A DNA stretch of 64,000 nucleotides, taken from NCBI GenBank assembly GCA_019915135.1, contig JAHLMK010000011.1, positions 806,001 to 870,000 of the forward strand. The letters run 5' to 3'. The translations under genes were made by a program, and so were the position numbers. Shown piece after piece: positions 11,807 to 23,200 of the stretch (positions are counted from its first letter, which is position 1; each line of letters opens with the position of its first letter). The notes beneath the pieces were generated by a model. The model was not told where the DNA came from. It was given only the letters and a program-made list of their open reading frames with translations, and did not search any database. The DNA is from Strobilurus pachycystidiatus. Its lineage: Eukaryota; Basidiomycota; Agaricomycetes; Agaricales; Physalacriaceae.

Positions 11807-11828
11807 GGTTTGGAACCGGTTCCAAACC
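11807..11828. repeat. 22-bp perfect palindrome centred on ACCGGT
   Basis: GGTTTGGAACC followed by its exact reverse complement. A near copy with a single changed base lies at 12687-12708, and a related one at 12738-12759 has GGTACC ends, showing one recurrent sequence family. Confidence 0.85.
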
Positions 11829-12686
11829 TCGGAGAGCTGGGAGGGTAGGTTTGAAACCTGTCACATGACTGGGGGGTATGGCCGCAAGCGGCGAGGGCCA
11901 AACCTCATTTATCCAAGAATATTGTAACACATCCGAATACTCAGACTGGCAGTTATTTCATGTGGCTTGTAAAATATGTTTCTGATTAATTACTTAGAGT
12001 AAGTACTGCATATTCTTCGGAGTACTTACTGTACAGAAATGTACATTGGCATTGTAACATGATGGGAGGGGGGGGCCTTCACATCGCCGCCGTCGCGTAT
12101 TTGGGGCCCCGCAATGCATATGTGTACTGTGTTCATAATTTCCGGGGCACTCTAGCTGAGACCTCTGGTTTGAGTTCTCCCTTTGAGGAAGCATTGTCAG
12201 ATCTATTCCTCAGAGTTTCTTGCACTGTGGTTGTACGAAGCTGAATCAAGTACTTACGAGGGGAATGCTGTAAAGTAGAGAGAGATAGGGGTGTTTCCCT
12301 TTTTGGTTGAGTCTCAAAAGGCCGACTTTGAGTCTGCAAGCTTCAAGGCCTAGGCCCATTTCCTTTTATATCCGAGTCTGGAAAGTCTGCCCGCATCAGA
12401 TTGTTACAAGGAGCCAAAACCTAAGGTTTGGCAATGATAAAATCATGTGATCCGCTTGCAGGAGGCTATCAAAGCATATGTGGCGTAAAAAATACCAAGA
12501 AAGACACTTGTAGACTGACCAAATGCACATGCAAGTCTCAGCAGCAGCTATGAATGAATGCTTTGGGACTGGAGAGCTTAGAGACAAGACTTCTGAGAGC
12601 TGTTTGTGACCGCCAGATTGTGGCGGGACTGGGGCGGGAGGCGGCGGCGAAGCGCGCGGCAGGATCACGTGAAAATCTCACGTGAG

Positions 12687-12708
12687 GGTTTGGAACCGGC
12701 TCCAAACC
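12687..12708. repeat. Near-perfect copy of the ACCGGT palindrome
   Basis: Differs from the palindrome at 11807-11828 by one base in the right arm (GGCTCC instead of GGTTCC). It lies directly after two CACGTG sites at 12666-12684. Confidence 0.8.
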
Positions 12709-12768
12709 GGTATCAAACCTGGCGGGGCGGCGGGGTCGGTACCGAACCGGTTTGGTACCGCCTCTGGA

Positions 12769-13240
12769 GGTTTACCTAGGGTGGCGAAGTAAACCATAGG
12801 TATCGGTACCGGACCGGTTTGTGACGGTTTGTTACCGGTAACTTACTGGTAAGATACCTCGGCCGCTGGAGGGTAGGTAAGTTACCTCCACGTGATGTTT
12901 TCACGTGACCATTTCACGTGAGAGGCGGGCGGCGCGGCGGGCGGCAGCGGGATGGTGGGGGGAGGTGTGGCAGGGCTCCAGGCATCCAGAGAGTGTAGTA
13001 CTTGGGAACAATGACTTGGAATTGGCAACCAAAGCTCAATTATGATGATTCTGAGGGGCGGAACGATAATTTTGTGTTATTTTGAGCTGGGGCAGAAAAT
13101 GCGCCACGTGCATCACGTGAAACAGTCATGTGACTATCGGACGGTAACTTACCGTATCGATACCTGGGGGGTCCGGATGGGTTGGTAAAAAACCGGTAAG
13201 ATACCGAGGGGGAGGTTTACTTCGCCACCCTAGGTTTACC
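12769..13240. mobile_element. Putative MITE-like element bounded by 27-bp inverted repeats
   Basis: The left arm 12769-12795 and right arm 13214-13240 are reverse complements at 25 of 27 positions, sharing CCTAGGGTGGCGAAGTAAACC in the left-arm sense. They enclose about 470 bp with no coding capacity, rich in CACGTG and G/C-rich spacers. Inverted termini around short non-coding DNA fit a miniature inverted-repeat element. No target-site duplication was established by eye, and the outer flanks carry related palindromes, so the true ends may lie further out. Confidence 0.45.
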
Positions 13241-13291
13241 CCACGGCCCTAGCACTGGCAGCTGGCTACAAAACATCACCAAAAATCGTAC

Positions 13292-13374
13292 AACCCCCGG
13301 CGGGACTCGAACCCGCAACCTCCAGATACTACCGGTGTAGAAGTCTGACGTCATAACCATTAGACAACGGGGGC
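13292..13374 (-). tRNA. tRNA-Arg (anticodon UCU) with a 10-nt intron
   Basis: Minus-strand cloverleaf: acceptor GCCCCCG pairs with CGGGGGT (one G-U), the D arm contains CTAATGGTTATGAC, and the T arm is GCGGG-TTCGAGT-CCCGC. The anticodon stem TCAGA/TCTGG brackets 17 nt, ten more than a normal loop. Placing the intron at the standard site one base 3' of the anticodon gives loop CTTCTA|A with anticodon TCT and intron CACCGGTAGT. A T5 run follows downstream (plus-strand A-run just left of 13287). The tRNA splicing endonuclease would be required for maturation. Confidence 0.88.
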
Positions 13375-13997
13375 TTGCATGTTGTTTGGATTAGCCAAAT
13401 CAGGCCTGCTGCCGTAGTCACGCCCTTGCGAACAGACTTGACGCTCTCGAGGCGCGTCTAATCCACGATGGTATATAGTTAGTTGAAGGGCAAGAAATGT
13501 TTGTAGAGGAACAGCAGAGGTGACTGAACTTTGCTGTGTGTGCCAAAATGGCAGTGGAGGTTCGCGGTGAGAAACCCGAGTCACGCCTTTCTTGCTGTCA
13601 TAAGGACAAGGCCTTCCGGACTTTGTATTGCAGGCAGCGCTGGAAGGCAGACGGATACGGAATGCGCTGAGAGCGAGCAGGCGCACGGGGCGGCTGCGGC
13701 AGGGCGGGCGGGCGCAGGCAGGCGACGGGGCCAGCGGCGACAGAGGAGAAAAGAGGCCAAGGCCATTGTTTGATACACGGAACTGTTGGCCAGCCACCTT
13801 GTGCCGGACCCTCCCTTTCTCAGCCGCCCCCATCATTCGTTTTCCTCGCTCTCCCCACTCTTGGCCCAGCCGCTCCCGCTGTCCGCCAGACGTCGCGCCG
13901 CCCACCGGGCTCTGTCCATCCCCCGTCCCCGCCCTCCTCTGCGTCGCTGCCCGGATCTGCCGCCGTCTTTGGCCCTGTCGTCACTGCCGACGCCGCC
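13375..13997. other. ITC1 upstream region
   Basis: C/T- and G/C-rich sequence between the tRNA-Arg gene and the ITC1 ATG. Several long ORFs cross it in both directions but consist of Pro/Arg/Ala-rich composition-driven translations. It probably contains the promoter and 5' untranslated leader of ITC1. Confidence 0.4.
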
Positions 13998-16900
13998 ATG
14001 CCCACCTGCCGACGCAAGCGGGTTGTCCTCACCCAGCCATCCGAGGATCTCCTCGACACGCTCACCACCAATCCGAAGAAAGTGGTTTTCTTTCTCAAAC
14101 AGACCGGCGAGATCTTCGAAACCTACGAGTTGCGTGTCCGTTCCCTCTCGCCTCTGCCCCTGCTCATGCTGCCCAGGGCATACGCAGCCCGCATGTCCTT
14201 CTACCGCCTAAAGCAGTTCCAGTGTGAAGTCACCGGCAAGAGTGGTCTTGACTATTTCCAGGCCTTGGACAGCGAACGCCAGGAGGCGAGAACTCTGCAC
14301 TCGCGCTTCTCTGCGCCTCTCAAGCCCGCGATTCTCAAGGCAGTCCAATGGCGTACGTCCCGTCGCGTCGTATCCTTCTCGCGCATCTCCTTACCACCGT
14401 TTGTCTCACAGAGGTTGTCGGCCGTCTGGACCATCTTGTCGAAGCCGTGTACGAGCGATTCAAGGACCGCTACTTCAAGGGAGAAAGTGCGTCGCGTCTC
14501 CAGCACATACGCTGGTGCATCCTAATGTCTCTTTCCAGAAATCATCGTGGATCTGGGTGGCAAAAAGTACGCCCTCGTTCCATTCCCCGGCTCGCCACAT
14601 TTGCTCATCCACTGCCCAGGTTCTACGGCATGGTCGAAACTGTATACACACCCAGGTACTACAACGACGTTGACGCGAGAGATTCGCGTAAGGACTCGCG
14701 GACCACCTCCGACTCACCTCGCCCTGAACTCGAAGAACCTCATATGATCACCGGAGATCTCAAGGTTCCTGCCAAAGACTTCAACGACAGCGACCCGCCA
14801 GACCGTTACTTCTACTGGGTGCAGATTCTGGAGCCCGAAAAGGACAAGAGCCACGACAAGGCCAAATCCGCCCAGGAGAAAGCGAAAATGGAGGAGTCCG
14901 TCGGTAGTCTCATGGAAGTTACGTGTCATCTTATGAGGTACGCTGTCGTTATGGTGAGATGCTCTCGCAATCTAACCCATTTACCAAGTCGCGACCGATT
15001 AACCTTCTCTAAATCCATCCTCCGCCGTTTCATTCGCGACTGTGTCGACCGCGATGCCGCTGTCGCCTCCCCTTGGACGGTCAAGCCTGCCATAGCGAGA
15101 CGATATGGTGTAAACTCCGATATGTCTGAGGAGACGCGGCGTGGTGTTGAGACCATCAAGAAGGGCGAAATTGACAAGCGGAAAAAGGTGTGGGAGGACA
15201 AAGATGGGCCTCCTTCGAAAAAGCAGAAGAAGATGACGCCTGCGCAAGAGGAAAGAGGTTAGTTGCTCTTTCCGGTGTATACTGCGCTCCAGCTGATGTA
15301 CTACCTTCCTCTAGCTGAAAAACGCGAGCGCGAAGCCAACGAGAAAGCGGAGAAGCAAAGACTTGCGAAGGAGGAAGCCGAGCGCATCGCTGCGGACAAG
15401 AAGAAGAAGAAACCCATTCGCTATCCGACGGAGGATTTGGACGTCAAGTTGACCGACAAGGACAAGAAGGCCGGGATGAAGGTGCAAAAGCCCATTCCCA
15501 GTCGCACGGCCTTGCCTTTCAATTCAACACCTGGCGTTTTCGAAGCCTTCCTGATGAGTTGGAACTTTTTGGTGGTTTATGGGTGAGTATCCCGACATCC
15601 TCTTCTTCACACTCGCTGATCGGCTCATGGTAACCTGCAGGCAACCTTTACACCTCTCGACGTTTACCTTGGATGAGTTTGAGCATGCCATAAGACACGC
15701 TGTTGATGACCCGCCTTGCTCCCTCCTCGCCGAAGTGCACTCCACGCTCATTTACAACCTCCGAACAGTACCGTTCCACCGCCACAGTGCTGTTCTATCA
15801 CTCTTGCAGGCTCGGGACCTTGATGACAACGAGGTTTTGGGCAATGATACTGATGCACTAATCAATGCCATGGCCGACATAGGCAACAACTGGGAACGCG
15901 TGCCACTTCGCTTCTCAGAGGGTCGAGTGGGCTGGGAAGATGCCCTCCTGGGGTGCCTCAAAGACGTATGTTCTCTCTTGTTTTACTGCATGACGTCCGT
16001 TGCTAATCTGAATCTTCAGCACGCCACTGTTGCCAATTTCCCGAGACTACGAGAAATACTCACCAAACTCTTGTTTGCACCCGAAGAAAATGCACCGGCC
16101 GAAGCAAATGGCGCATCTTCTGAAGCGTCAGGATCGCGATCTCCGCCACCTTCGTTATACACTGTCCCTTCCACCCCTGCCGAGCGGTACCCGAGTCTAC
16201 CCCCAGCCGACCGAATTGCCATCATGTCCTTCATGACGAACCTCGCCATCACCAGCAAAGCCATCCACGCGCATATGGAGAGCTGCGAGGAGCAGTTGAC
16301 TGCTCTGCGCAAAGAGAAGATAGAGGTGAATCGATCGAAGAAGCAGTTGTAAGTCCACAACCATAGTTAGACTCGGCAGTTCTCTGACATCTCATCAGCA
16401 CTGAGGAGATGAATGCCTTACTGCCCGACACAAAGGAAGCGCCGATAGACGAAGATGTTCCTATGGCGGACCCCAGCGACTCGGAAATGGGTGCCTCTGA
16501 CGCTGCGTCGGATTCCCCCTCACCGTCCACTTCCAAGAAGACATCGCGTCAGAAGGACCTGCGGCAGAAGATGCAGACACAGGCCAAGCAGCGCGAGGCG
16601 GCGAGGGCGAAACAGGCCTCGACGAAGCAGGCGATTGCTGAACACCGCCGGTTGGATGAAGAAGTGAACAAGCTTGAGCGGAGACTGGAGGGTATCGAGC
16701 GCGACTTCCGGAAGCTGCTTGGTGGCGTGCGGGTGAAGCCGTTGGGACGCGACCGGTTCTATAATCGTGTGTGGTGGTTCGATGGGCTGGGTTCGGCGGC
16801 GCTGCTTGGGAGTGGAGGGGTCTGCCAGTATGGGACTGGACGAATATTCATCCAGGGGCCGAGTGAGACGGATGTGGATTTGCTGTTCATGAGGCAGGCG

Positions 16901-17339
16901 GAGGAGGATATCGAAGCGAGGAGGAGGGAGGAGGAGGGCGAGGATGGGATCTTGGCTTCTAATGAATGGGCTGCGTTTTCTGATATCGATGAGGTGAGCT
17001 TGCGCGTGGAACCTTTGGCTTTGTTCGTTCTGACGAGACTTTGTCTAGCTGGAGGAGTTTATCGCTTGGCTGAACCCGAAAGGACACAGGGAGGTCAATC
17101 TCAAGAGCGCTATCACGAAGTGGCTGCCGCATATTACTGCCGGCATTCGCAAACGCGCATCGGTGAGTTCCTAGTCTTATATGTACAATTCTTATGAATT
17201 CTGACGTCTTGTTAAGGACCTTCAAACCAACGCCAAACTTCCCGAGGCACGAAGGAGTGCACGCACGAAGACGAGTAATAGCTACGATGTTACAAGGGAA
17301 CCGTACATGACATGGACAAATCGTCGCGCTGCTGCTTGA
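13998..17339 (+). CDS. ITC1: ISWI-type chromatin remodelling subunit, Itc1/Acf1 (WAC-DDT-WHIM)
   Basis: Partner of the Isw2 ATPase in nucleosome-spacing complexes that repress transcription. The start at 13998 (MPTCRRKRVVLTQPSEDL) leads straight into the WAC domain: FFLKQTGEIFETYE joined by an intron to AYAARMSFYRLKQFQCEVTG and KSGLDYFQALDSE. A charged coiled segment follows (AEKREREANEKAEKQRLAKEE). Then comes the DDT domain (LPFNSTPGVFEAFLMSWNFL...FTLDEFEHAIRHA), WHIM1 (LRFSEGRVGWEDALLGCLKD) and WHIM2/3 (VKPLGRDRFYNRVWWFDG, FIAWLNPKGHREVNL). About ten short introns, all canonical, for instance ETYE|AYAA. The stop is TGA at 17337-17339, and the CorA gene starts only 177 bp downstream on the same strand. 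Length near 950 residues fits fungal Itc1. Confidence 0.92.
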
Positions 17340-17515
17340 TTGGCTTCTTGATGTTCGCTCATTTTTCTGTCATGTTCAATAGATACATACAGGTGTAGTA
17401 AAGTTATTCATTGAGTATAATTTTTGAACTAGATTGTAAAATACCAACTTGGCAGACCCGGGTGCTACTTGATCTTGCTTCCTGACGTCGCTGTCCCCCG
17501 ACATCGTCTTGAACG

Positions 17516-19889
17516 ATGAGCTCGCCCCCGAGGGACACTATCTTATCGACCTCGCCGACCTCGATACGGGGCGGGTCTCCATTGCGGCGGCGGAACAGCG
17601 CGAGCCCGAGCGATGACCGACCACGGCTTTCACCAACGCTGGTGCGCTCATACGATCTTAATGACCCAGAGATGAGAGAACGACAACGGACGATGGACGT
17701 CGACATGGCCATGCACCTTTCGCGAGCACGGCGAGAGACAGTGACTGCCTCGCCCGTCTCCACGCCGTACGAAATGCCGTCCCCGTCGGTCGAGACATTC
17801 CATCCCACCGCCATCTCTGCGCTCTCGCCCCACGAGGAGAACGAGATCAACATTGCCCGCGGAGATGCGCCCATGCTGTCGACAGCCGAGTTCGCCGACC
17901 GGGACTCGATGACGACCAAGCGCCAGCCGTCCTTGGTCGACCTGAGGGGGCATGTGCGCTCGGGACAGGATCCATCCTTGCTGGCGTCTCTCAGCGACAC
18001 CCACGACCAGCCGTCCACCTCGGGCTTTGGTCTGCCGTCCTATCAGGCCAACGCCTCGCGCTCGCACTTTGACTTTGCCGCAATGGAAGAGTTTGCAGTC
18101 GTCGAGAAGACAAACCTCGGCATAACCGCGCCAAGCACAAAATTCTCCATCCCGCCGTCTCGCGACTCCGCTGCAGGCAGTCCGCCCGCAGAGGCGCCCA
18201 TAGACGGGCCCTCCTCCGCCTTCACCATCCCCATGCCTCGTTCGCGTCAGCGCAAGCTGAGTCAAAGCAACTCTAACCCACGCATGCGCAAAGGCCGTGG
18301 CAAGAAGCTGGCGCTATTCGAGGGGAACGATGGCGTTCTTCCTACTTCTCTACCTGGCCGGCTGAACATGGCGTTTGGCGGGCCGGGCGCCTCATCCACT
18401 GACGATCTTCCTGCCCAGTCAACCTCGGGTCCTACCTTTCCCCACAACACTGGCCATGACCGACCGTACCGCTTCTCCTTTTACTCGAACGCGCTTTCTG
18501 CTACTATCCATGCACGTAGCCTCAGCGAACTACCAGCGGAGGGCCAAACATTTGAGGACCTTTTCACTGGCCTCAAGTCAACATCATCGCCCAACCCCCC
18601 TTCCATGTTTGCCAATACACGTATCCCTCAGCGAGCCAATGGTTACTTTCCTCACGAGAAGGGATCTCGAGGTCCGACCGACGACTCTGACGGATCCACC
18701 TGGTGGTTAGACGTTCAAAGTCCGACCGACGAGGAAATGAAGATGCTCAGCAGGGTGCTTGGAATTGCTTTGTTCATCTCTCACCTCTAACCCTCTTCTA
18801 GGTTTTCAAAATACATCCGCTGACAACTGAGGATATTCAAATGGAGGAAATTAGAGAAAAGATTGAGCTCTTCCGTAACTACTACCTCGTCTGTTTCCGC
18901 AGCTTCGACCAGGATCCTTACAGTCCAACACATCTCGAGCCACTGAACATGTACATCATCGTATTTCGCGAAGGGACATTATCGGTTAGTTACCGCCCCT
19001 TGTGTCTGGCGCCGACTTTTCTAAGCTCCACTCTTCGTAGTTCCATTTCCGTCCCACGCCACATCCTCAGAACGTGCGGCGCCGCATCAAGCAGCTGAAG
19101 GACTACATCAGTGTCACCTCTGACTGGATATCCTACGCACTCATTGATGACATAACGGATGCGTTTGGGCCGCTCATTCAGAGCATCGAGTATGAGGTCG
19201 ACAGCATCGACGAGCTTGTGCTTATACTCAAGGAAGCGGAGCAGAGCGACATGTTGCGCAGGATAGGAACGTGCCGCAAGAAAGTCATGGGCCTTCTCAG
19301 GCTCATGGGCAATAAGGCTGATGTCGTCAAGGGCCTGGCCAAGCGTTGTAACGAGAATTGGCAGGTGGCGCCAACGTCTGACATCGTACGTCCTCCATCT
19401 TCACTTGTCTGTTTTGAGTAGAGCTGATGACAATACAAGGGACTCTACCTCTCGGATATCCAAGACCATCTTATCACGATGACACAAAATCTCAATCATT
19501 ATGAAAAGATCCTTTCGCGGTCGCACTCGAACTACCTCGCTCAGATATCCATCGAGATGACGGATGCGAACAATCAGATCAATGACGTTCTCTCGAAACT
19601 GACGGCGCTTGGTACGGTACTCATTCCCATGAACTTGGTTACTGGTGCGTAATTCCCCCCTTTCCATTAATGAACGACAGACTTAGTTGACCGTGTAGGT
19701 CTTTGGGGAATGAACGTTCACGTTCCGGGCGAGGATGTTCCAGTAAGTTTGCTCATTTACCTATACTGACTAAGTATTGATCGCAACGTTTCACAGGGAT
19801 ATGCATGGTTCCTGTCCATCGTTGCATGCCTTGCTGCATTCGCGTTGATTGGAGGCTACTCAACATACAAATTCATGGTTCGAAGCTAG
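17516..19889 (+). CDS. CorA-family Mg2+ transporter, Alr1/Mnr2 type
   Basis: Fungal Alr/Mnr2 proteins move Mg2+ across the plasma or vacuolar membrane. From the ATG at 17516 about 400 residues are hydrophilic and Ser/Pro-rich, as in Alr1/Mnr2. The CorA core starts at WWLDVQSPTDEEMKMLSRV, then FKIHPLTTEDIQMEEIREK, YYLVCFRSFD and the long helix region DWISYALIDDITDAFGPL, LYLSDIQDHLITM. The two C-terminal helices include the selectivity motif GMN in LVTGLWGMNVHVPGED and end with AWFLSIVACLAAFALIGGYS. Five or six short introns. The stop is TAG at 19887-19889. Whether it is the plasma-membrane or vacuolar type cannot be decided here. It converges on the KDM5 gene. Confidence 0.93.
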
Positions 19890-20223
19890 ACTACTCATAG
19901 CACATACCCCGGGACGGCATGGCATCACGTATATTATCATTATCATTTCTTTTACTTACTACCTCTATCATCATATACTCTGTAAGCTTGCGGTGGACAT
20001 TTCGGACACTTCCTTCCATATATTCTGCATCAATCATATCAGACGCGAATTGGAAGAGAAGTACAGCAATGTTGCTTCAGTAGGGAGTACATATACATAG
20101 GTTACATGAGTAGGGGCATATAAATACACGAGAGCATATAACAGCACGATCCTGATCCCCTAAAAAGAGAAAAAAATGTTGACCTAGGCCGTGCTCTTAG
20201 ACTTTGGAAGACCATCTATGTAT
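19890..20223. other. Convergent 3' intergenic region
   Basis: AT-rich sequence with TATTATCATTATC-like stretches between the stop codons of the Mg2+ transporter and KDM5. It probably holds both polyadenylation regions. Confidence 0.4.
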
Positions 20224-23200
20224 CTACCGAAGTATCGAGCGCGACGTGTCATATGTAGGAGAGTATGGCACTGGTGGTGACATGATCATCGCCAGAGAGG
20301 GCGACAAGGTCTGGACGGGCCCCGGGTGTGGGTGCATGGGAGGAAGAGATGGGGTGGTCCGTGTCGGTGCTGACCGCTCAGGCAAAGGTGAACGGCGCTT
20401 GGAAGAAGTAGATGATGACATTTCGACATCACCGTCTAAGTCTTTCCGCTTTCGACCGCCTATTTTCTCTCCTGAATGGCCACCGTCGCTGGTTCTGGGA
20501 GCAGCGGGACGACCTGCCGCAGAGACACTGTTTGCGCTACTCCATCTCGACCAAGGGGGAGGTGGGGGATGGGCAGCAACTGAAGGAGATCCCGCAGCAC
20601 TGACGGATGAGCGTGGCGGTGGAGGAAGACGTGAGGATATCTGGGGGGAGCGAGCAGGGGGAGGAGGGAGGGCTGCTTCAGGAGCCAGAGGAGAATCAAA
20701 GGCATCTGAAGAACCTGTGGAAGTCACACGAGCAAGCTCGACGAAGAGAGTTGCCATCCACGGTGGCGGCAACTTCTTGTATATGATCTTCTTGCTGCAA
20801 GATTCGAGCATCGCGTCTGTGTCGACGTAAAGTTCTGGTGCGACGGGTGGCGCGGCTTCCACTAGAGGAATGTCAATGGCGAACACCTACACGGCAACAA
20901 GAACTTACTCAATGGCTTGACTCGCACTTCAGCATAGGCGTATTTTGTTCCCTTTCGTAGGCAACACAGCGGACATGTATATGTAGTGCGAACGGCGGTT
21001 TCTTGTTGCGGGAAAAACACGCAGCCAGCGTGGTACAGGTGCTCGCACCCTTCGCACTCCACAGTAGCATAGTTGAGAAGGTACATTGTGCGTCCGCGAC
21101 AGATACACCGCGTCCCGTCAGACCAATCCTTGTCGAGATCCTGCCCAAAAACGAACTTGGGGCGTTTGGGTTTACGAGATGGACGTGTAACGTGGGGTCG
21201 ACCAGCTAAGATGCGATGCAGCTGAGCAAGATCCAAACCAAAGGAAACGTCCGGGTTGGGAGAAACAGCGAATTGTATCTTGTACAGTTTCCGCATGTAA
21301 TGTCGAACTTGGTGAATGAAATCTGGGCGCTGGTTGATGGGTTGGGCAGTGTAGGAAAGAAACTGTCCTATAGAGGCGGAAAGGCGATCCACACGGTGAA
21401 TGATAGTCTGCAGATTCTTATAATCGTTGGAGTAGGTTCTGGTGATGTTAGGTGCACGTTCCAGAATGTCCGGAAGGAAACAGAAGTGCCAATTTCGTTC
21501 CTTCTTGATCTCTCCGTTCCAGTGCTGGTGATCACAGAAAGGACAAGATCCACCATTCTTTGCGCATTCGCCGTGGAAGCGGGCGAAACAGTAGTCGCAT
21601 TGAACGGCATCTGATACCACTCCTGCAGGTGGCGGACGGACGGGATTGTTGCAGATGCAAGTGAAGAATTCGTCGCCCGGCGGAACGTCGTCGTTGGGTC
21701 GTGTGCACTCCAAGACATCGTCGAGCACTGCCTGGCCTTCCGGTTGCCCATGCTCTGGACACCACCAAGGCAGTTCTTCCAGCCATTCACCATGCCTGAC
21801 CAATTGAGACTCCAAGGCCTCGAAGGAAGAAAGATTGAACATATGCAGATGGTCGCGAGTGTACTTGCGCCACTGTTGCAGTGTCGAAAAGAGGTCCTCG
21901 TTGGGAGATTTCCGGTATTTCCTGTGCACAACCTGGTCGCACCTAGTCTCCAAATCATTGGCGATCTGTGCAGTGGCCTTGAGCTCTTCCACGGCAACGA
22001 TCTTGAAATCCTTCTCGGCACGCGAGACAAGGCGCATGACGTCCTGTGGGCGGGGCTTCGTAGCATCGGTCTCGGGCTGTAGCCAGGCGAGCGCTTGCTT
22101 CTCGAAGTCCTTGGCCTTGGCCCTGGCTTGCATGAGGCGATCGAGCACAGTAGGGTCAATGGGGATACTGCTGTCCAAGTCTGCAAACGCATCGAGTTCT
22201 TCGATGGTTTTGATTGGTTGAGCAAGTATGTTCTTCGCGCGATCGTCCCAGCTGTTTCCCTCTTGCTGACGCTGTTCCAGTAGCTGGACGTACTTGTCGT
22301 CGATGGGCATATTGCATGCACGTGTTCGAGTGAGCAATTGGCGGACCTCCTCCAAGGTCATCTGGGACTCGGAATCGTCCAGCATATCCTGCAGCTCTTT
22401 CGTCAAAGAAACCCTCTCCACGACATGCTCTACCCGAACCAACTCCTCCAGCAAGACATTGAGAGACGATCCCTCCAGGAGCAGACGCTTGCACTTCTCG
22501 ATGAAGTCGTCCGACTCGAAATCACCTTCGTTGTCGGTCGAAATCAAAGCGTTCGCCTGCTTCCTGACATCCTCCGCCTGATTGGCAAGATTCTGGAGGG
22601 AGGTGATTTCGGGACAATCAAAGCCAAGCTGTTCAACCTTGTTGAGGACTTCGTACAGGTCGTCGAGCGTTCGTTCGGGCTTGTCTTCCTCTTCGATAGC
22701 TCGTCCGCGGGATCGTCGTGAGCGCTTGCGACTCTGTTTCCGCACGATGAAGGTATTCGCTTCGTCCACCCATTCGTTTGCCTTGGTAACACATTTGCGT
22801 AGGTGACCGAGTTCGGGGAGGAAGTAGTTGATTCGGTCCCCTTCGGCAAGGAGGGCGCGAAGGGAGCGAAGCGGAGGGCGGGCGCTGTCGGACAAAAGTC
22901 GACCTAGCTTGGCTTGCCAAGTCGTAGGGACAGCAGCGCGCTCGGTGACCTTGGACTCTATGTCTTGCAGCTCTTCGTCGGAGAAGCGCTTACGCAACAT
23001 GTACGATCCGTGATGTTCTAGCTTGTCGCATAGAAGGTGTGCATGGTCAACGCAGACGACCTGGGTAGTGCAACTGCTTGTGACCTGGGACAAGTAGCAG
23101 AAGGCCTTGCAGACGGCGCATTGATATTGTTCTTCTGGCCGATCTTCCTCCTCCAGCACTTCGGTCAAGCCTAACGAACGGGCTTTCTGGCGATCATTCA

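Larger units (their letters stand above)
11757..13240. repeat. Palindrome-rich, gene-free repeat island
   Basis: Three related blocks sit at about 11757-11880, 12660-12925 and, in inverted orientation, 13100-13240. Each combines a CCTAGG core flanked by AAACC/GGTTT, one or more ACCGGT-centred palindromes, GTAACTTAC/GGTAAGTTACC segments and a CACGTG or CACATG near one end. No ORF in the island has protein character. The shared parts, long palindromes and an inverted terminal pair suggest decayed non-autonomous DNA elements (MITE-like), possibly nested. No transposase is present, so family assignment is inference. Confidence 0.6.

Noticed and set aside
13360..13905. 181-codon minus ORF over the tRNA-Arg gene
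   Set aside because: Crosses a complete tRNA gene and the ITC1 leader; no recognisable domain.
13628..14227. 199-codon plus ORF at the ITC1 start
   Set aside because: Overlaps the WAC-domain exons in another frame; Arg/Pro-rich shadow.
20204..20830. 208-codon plus-strand ORF
   Set aside because: Gly/Arg/Glu-rich antisense of the Pro/Ser-rich KDM5 tail; composition artefact, no motif or start context.
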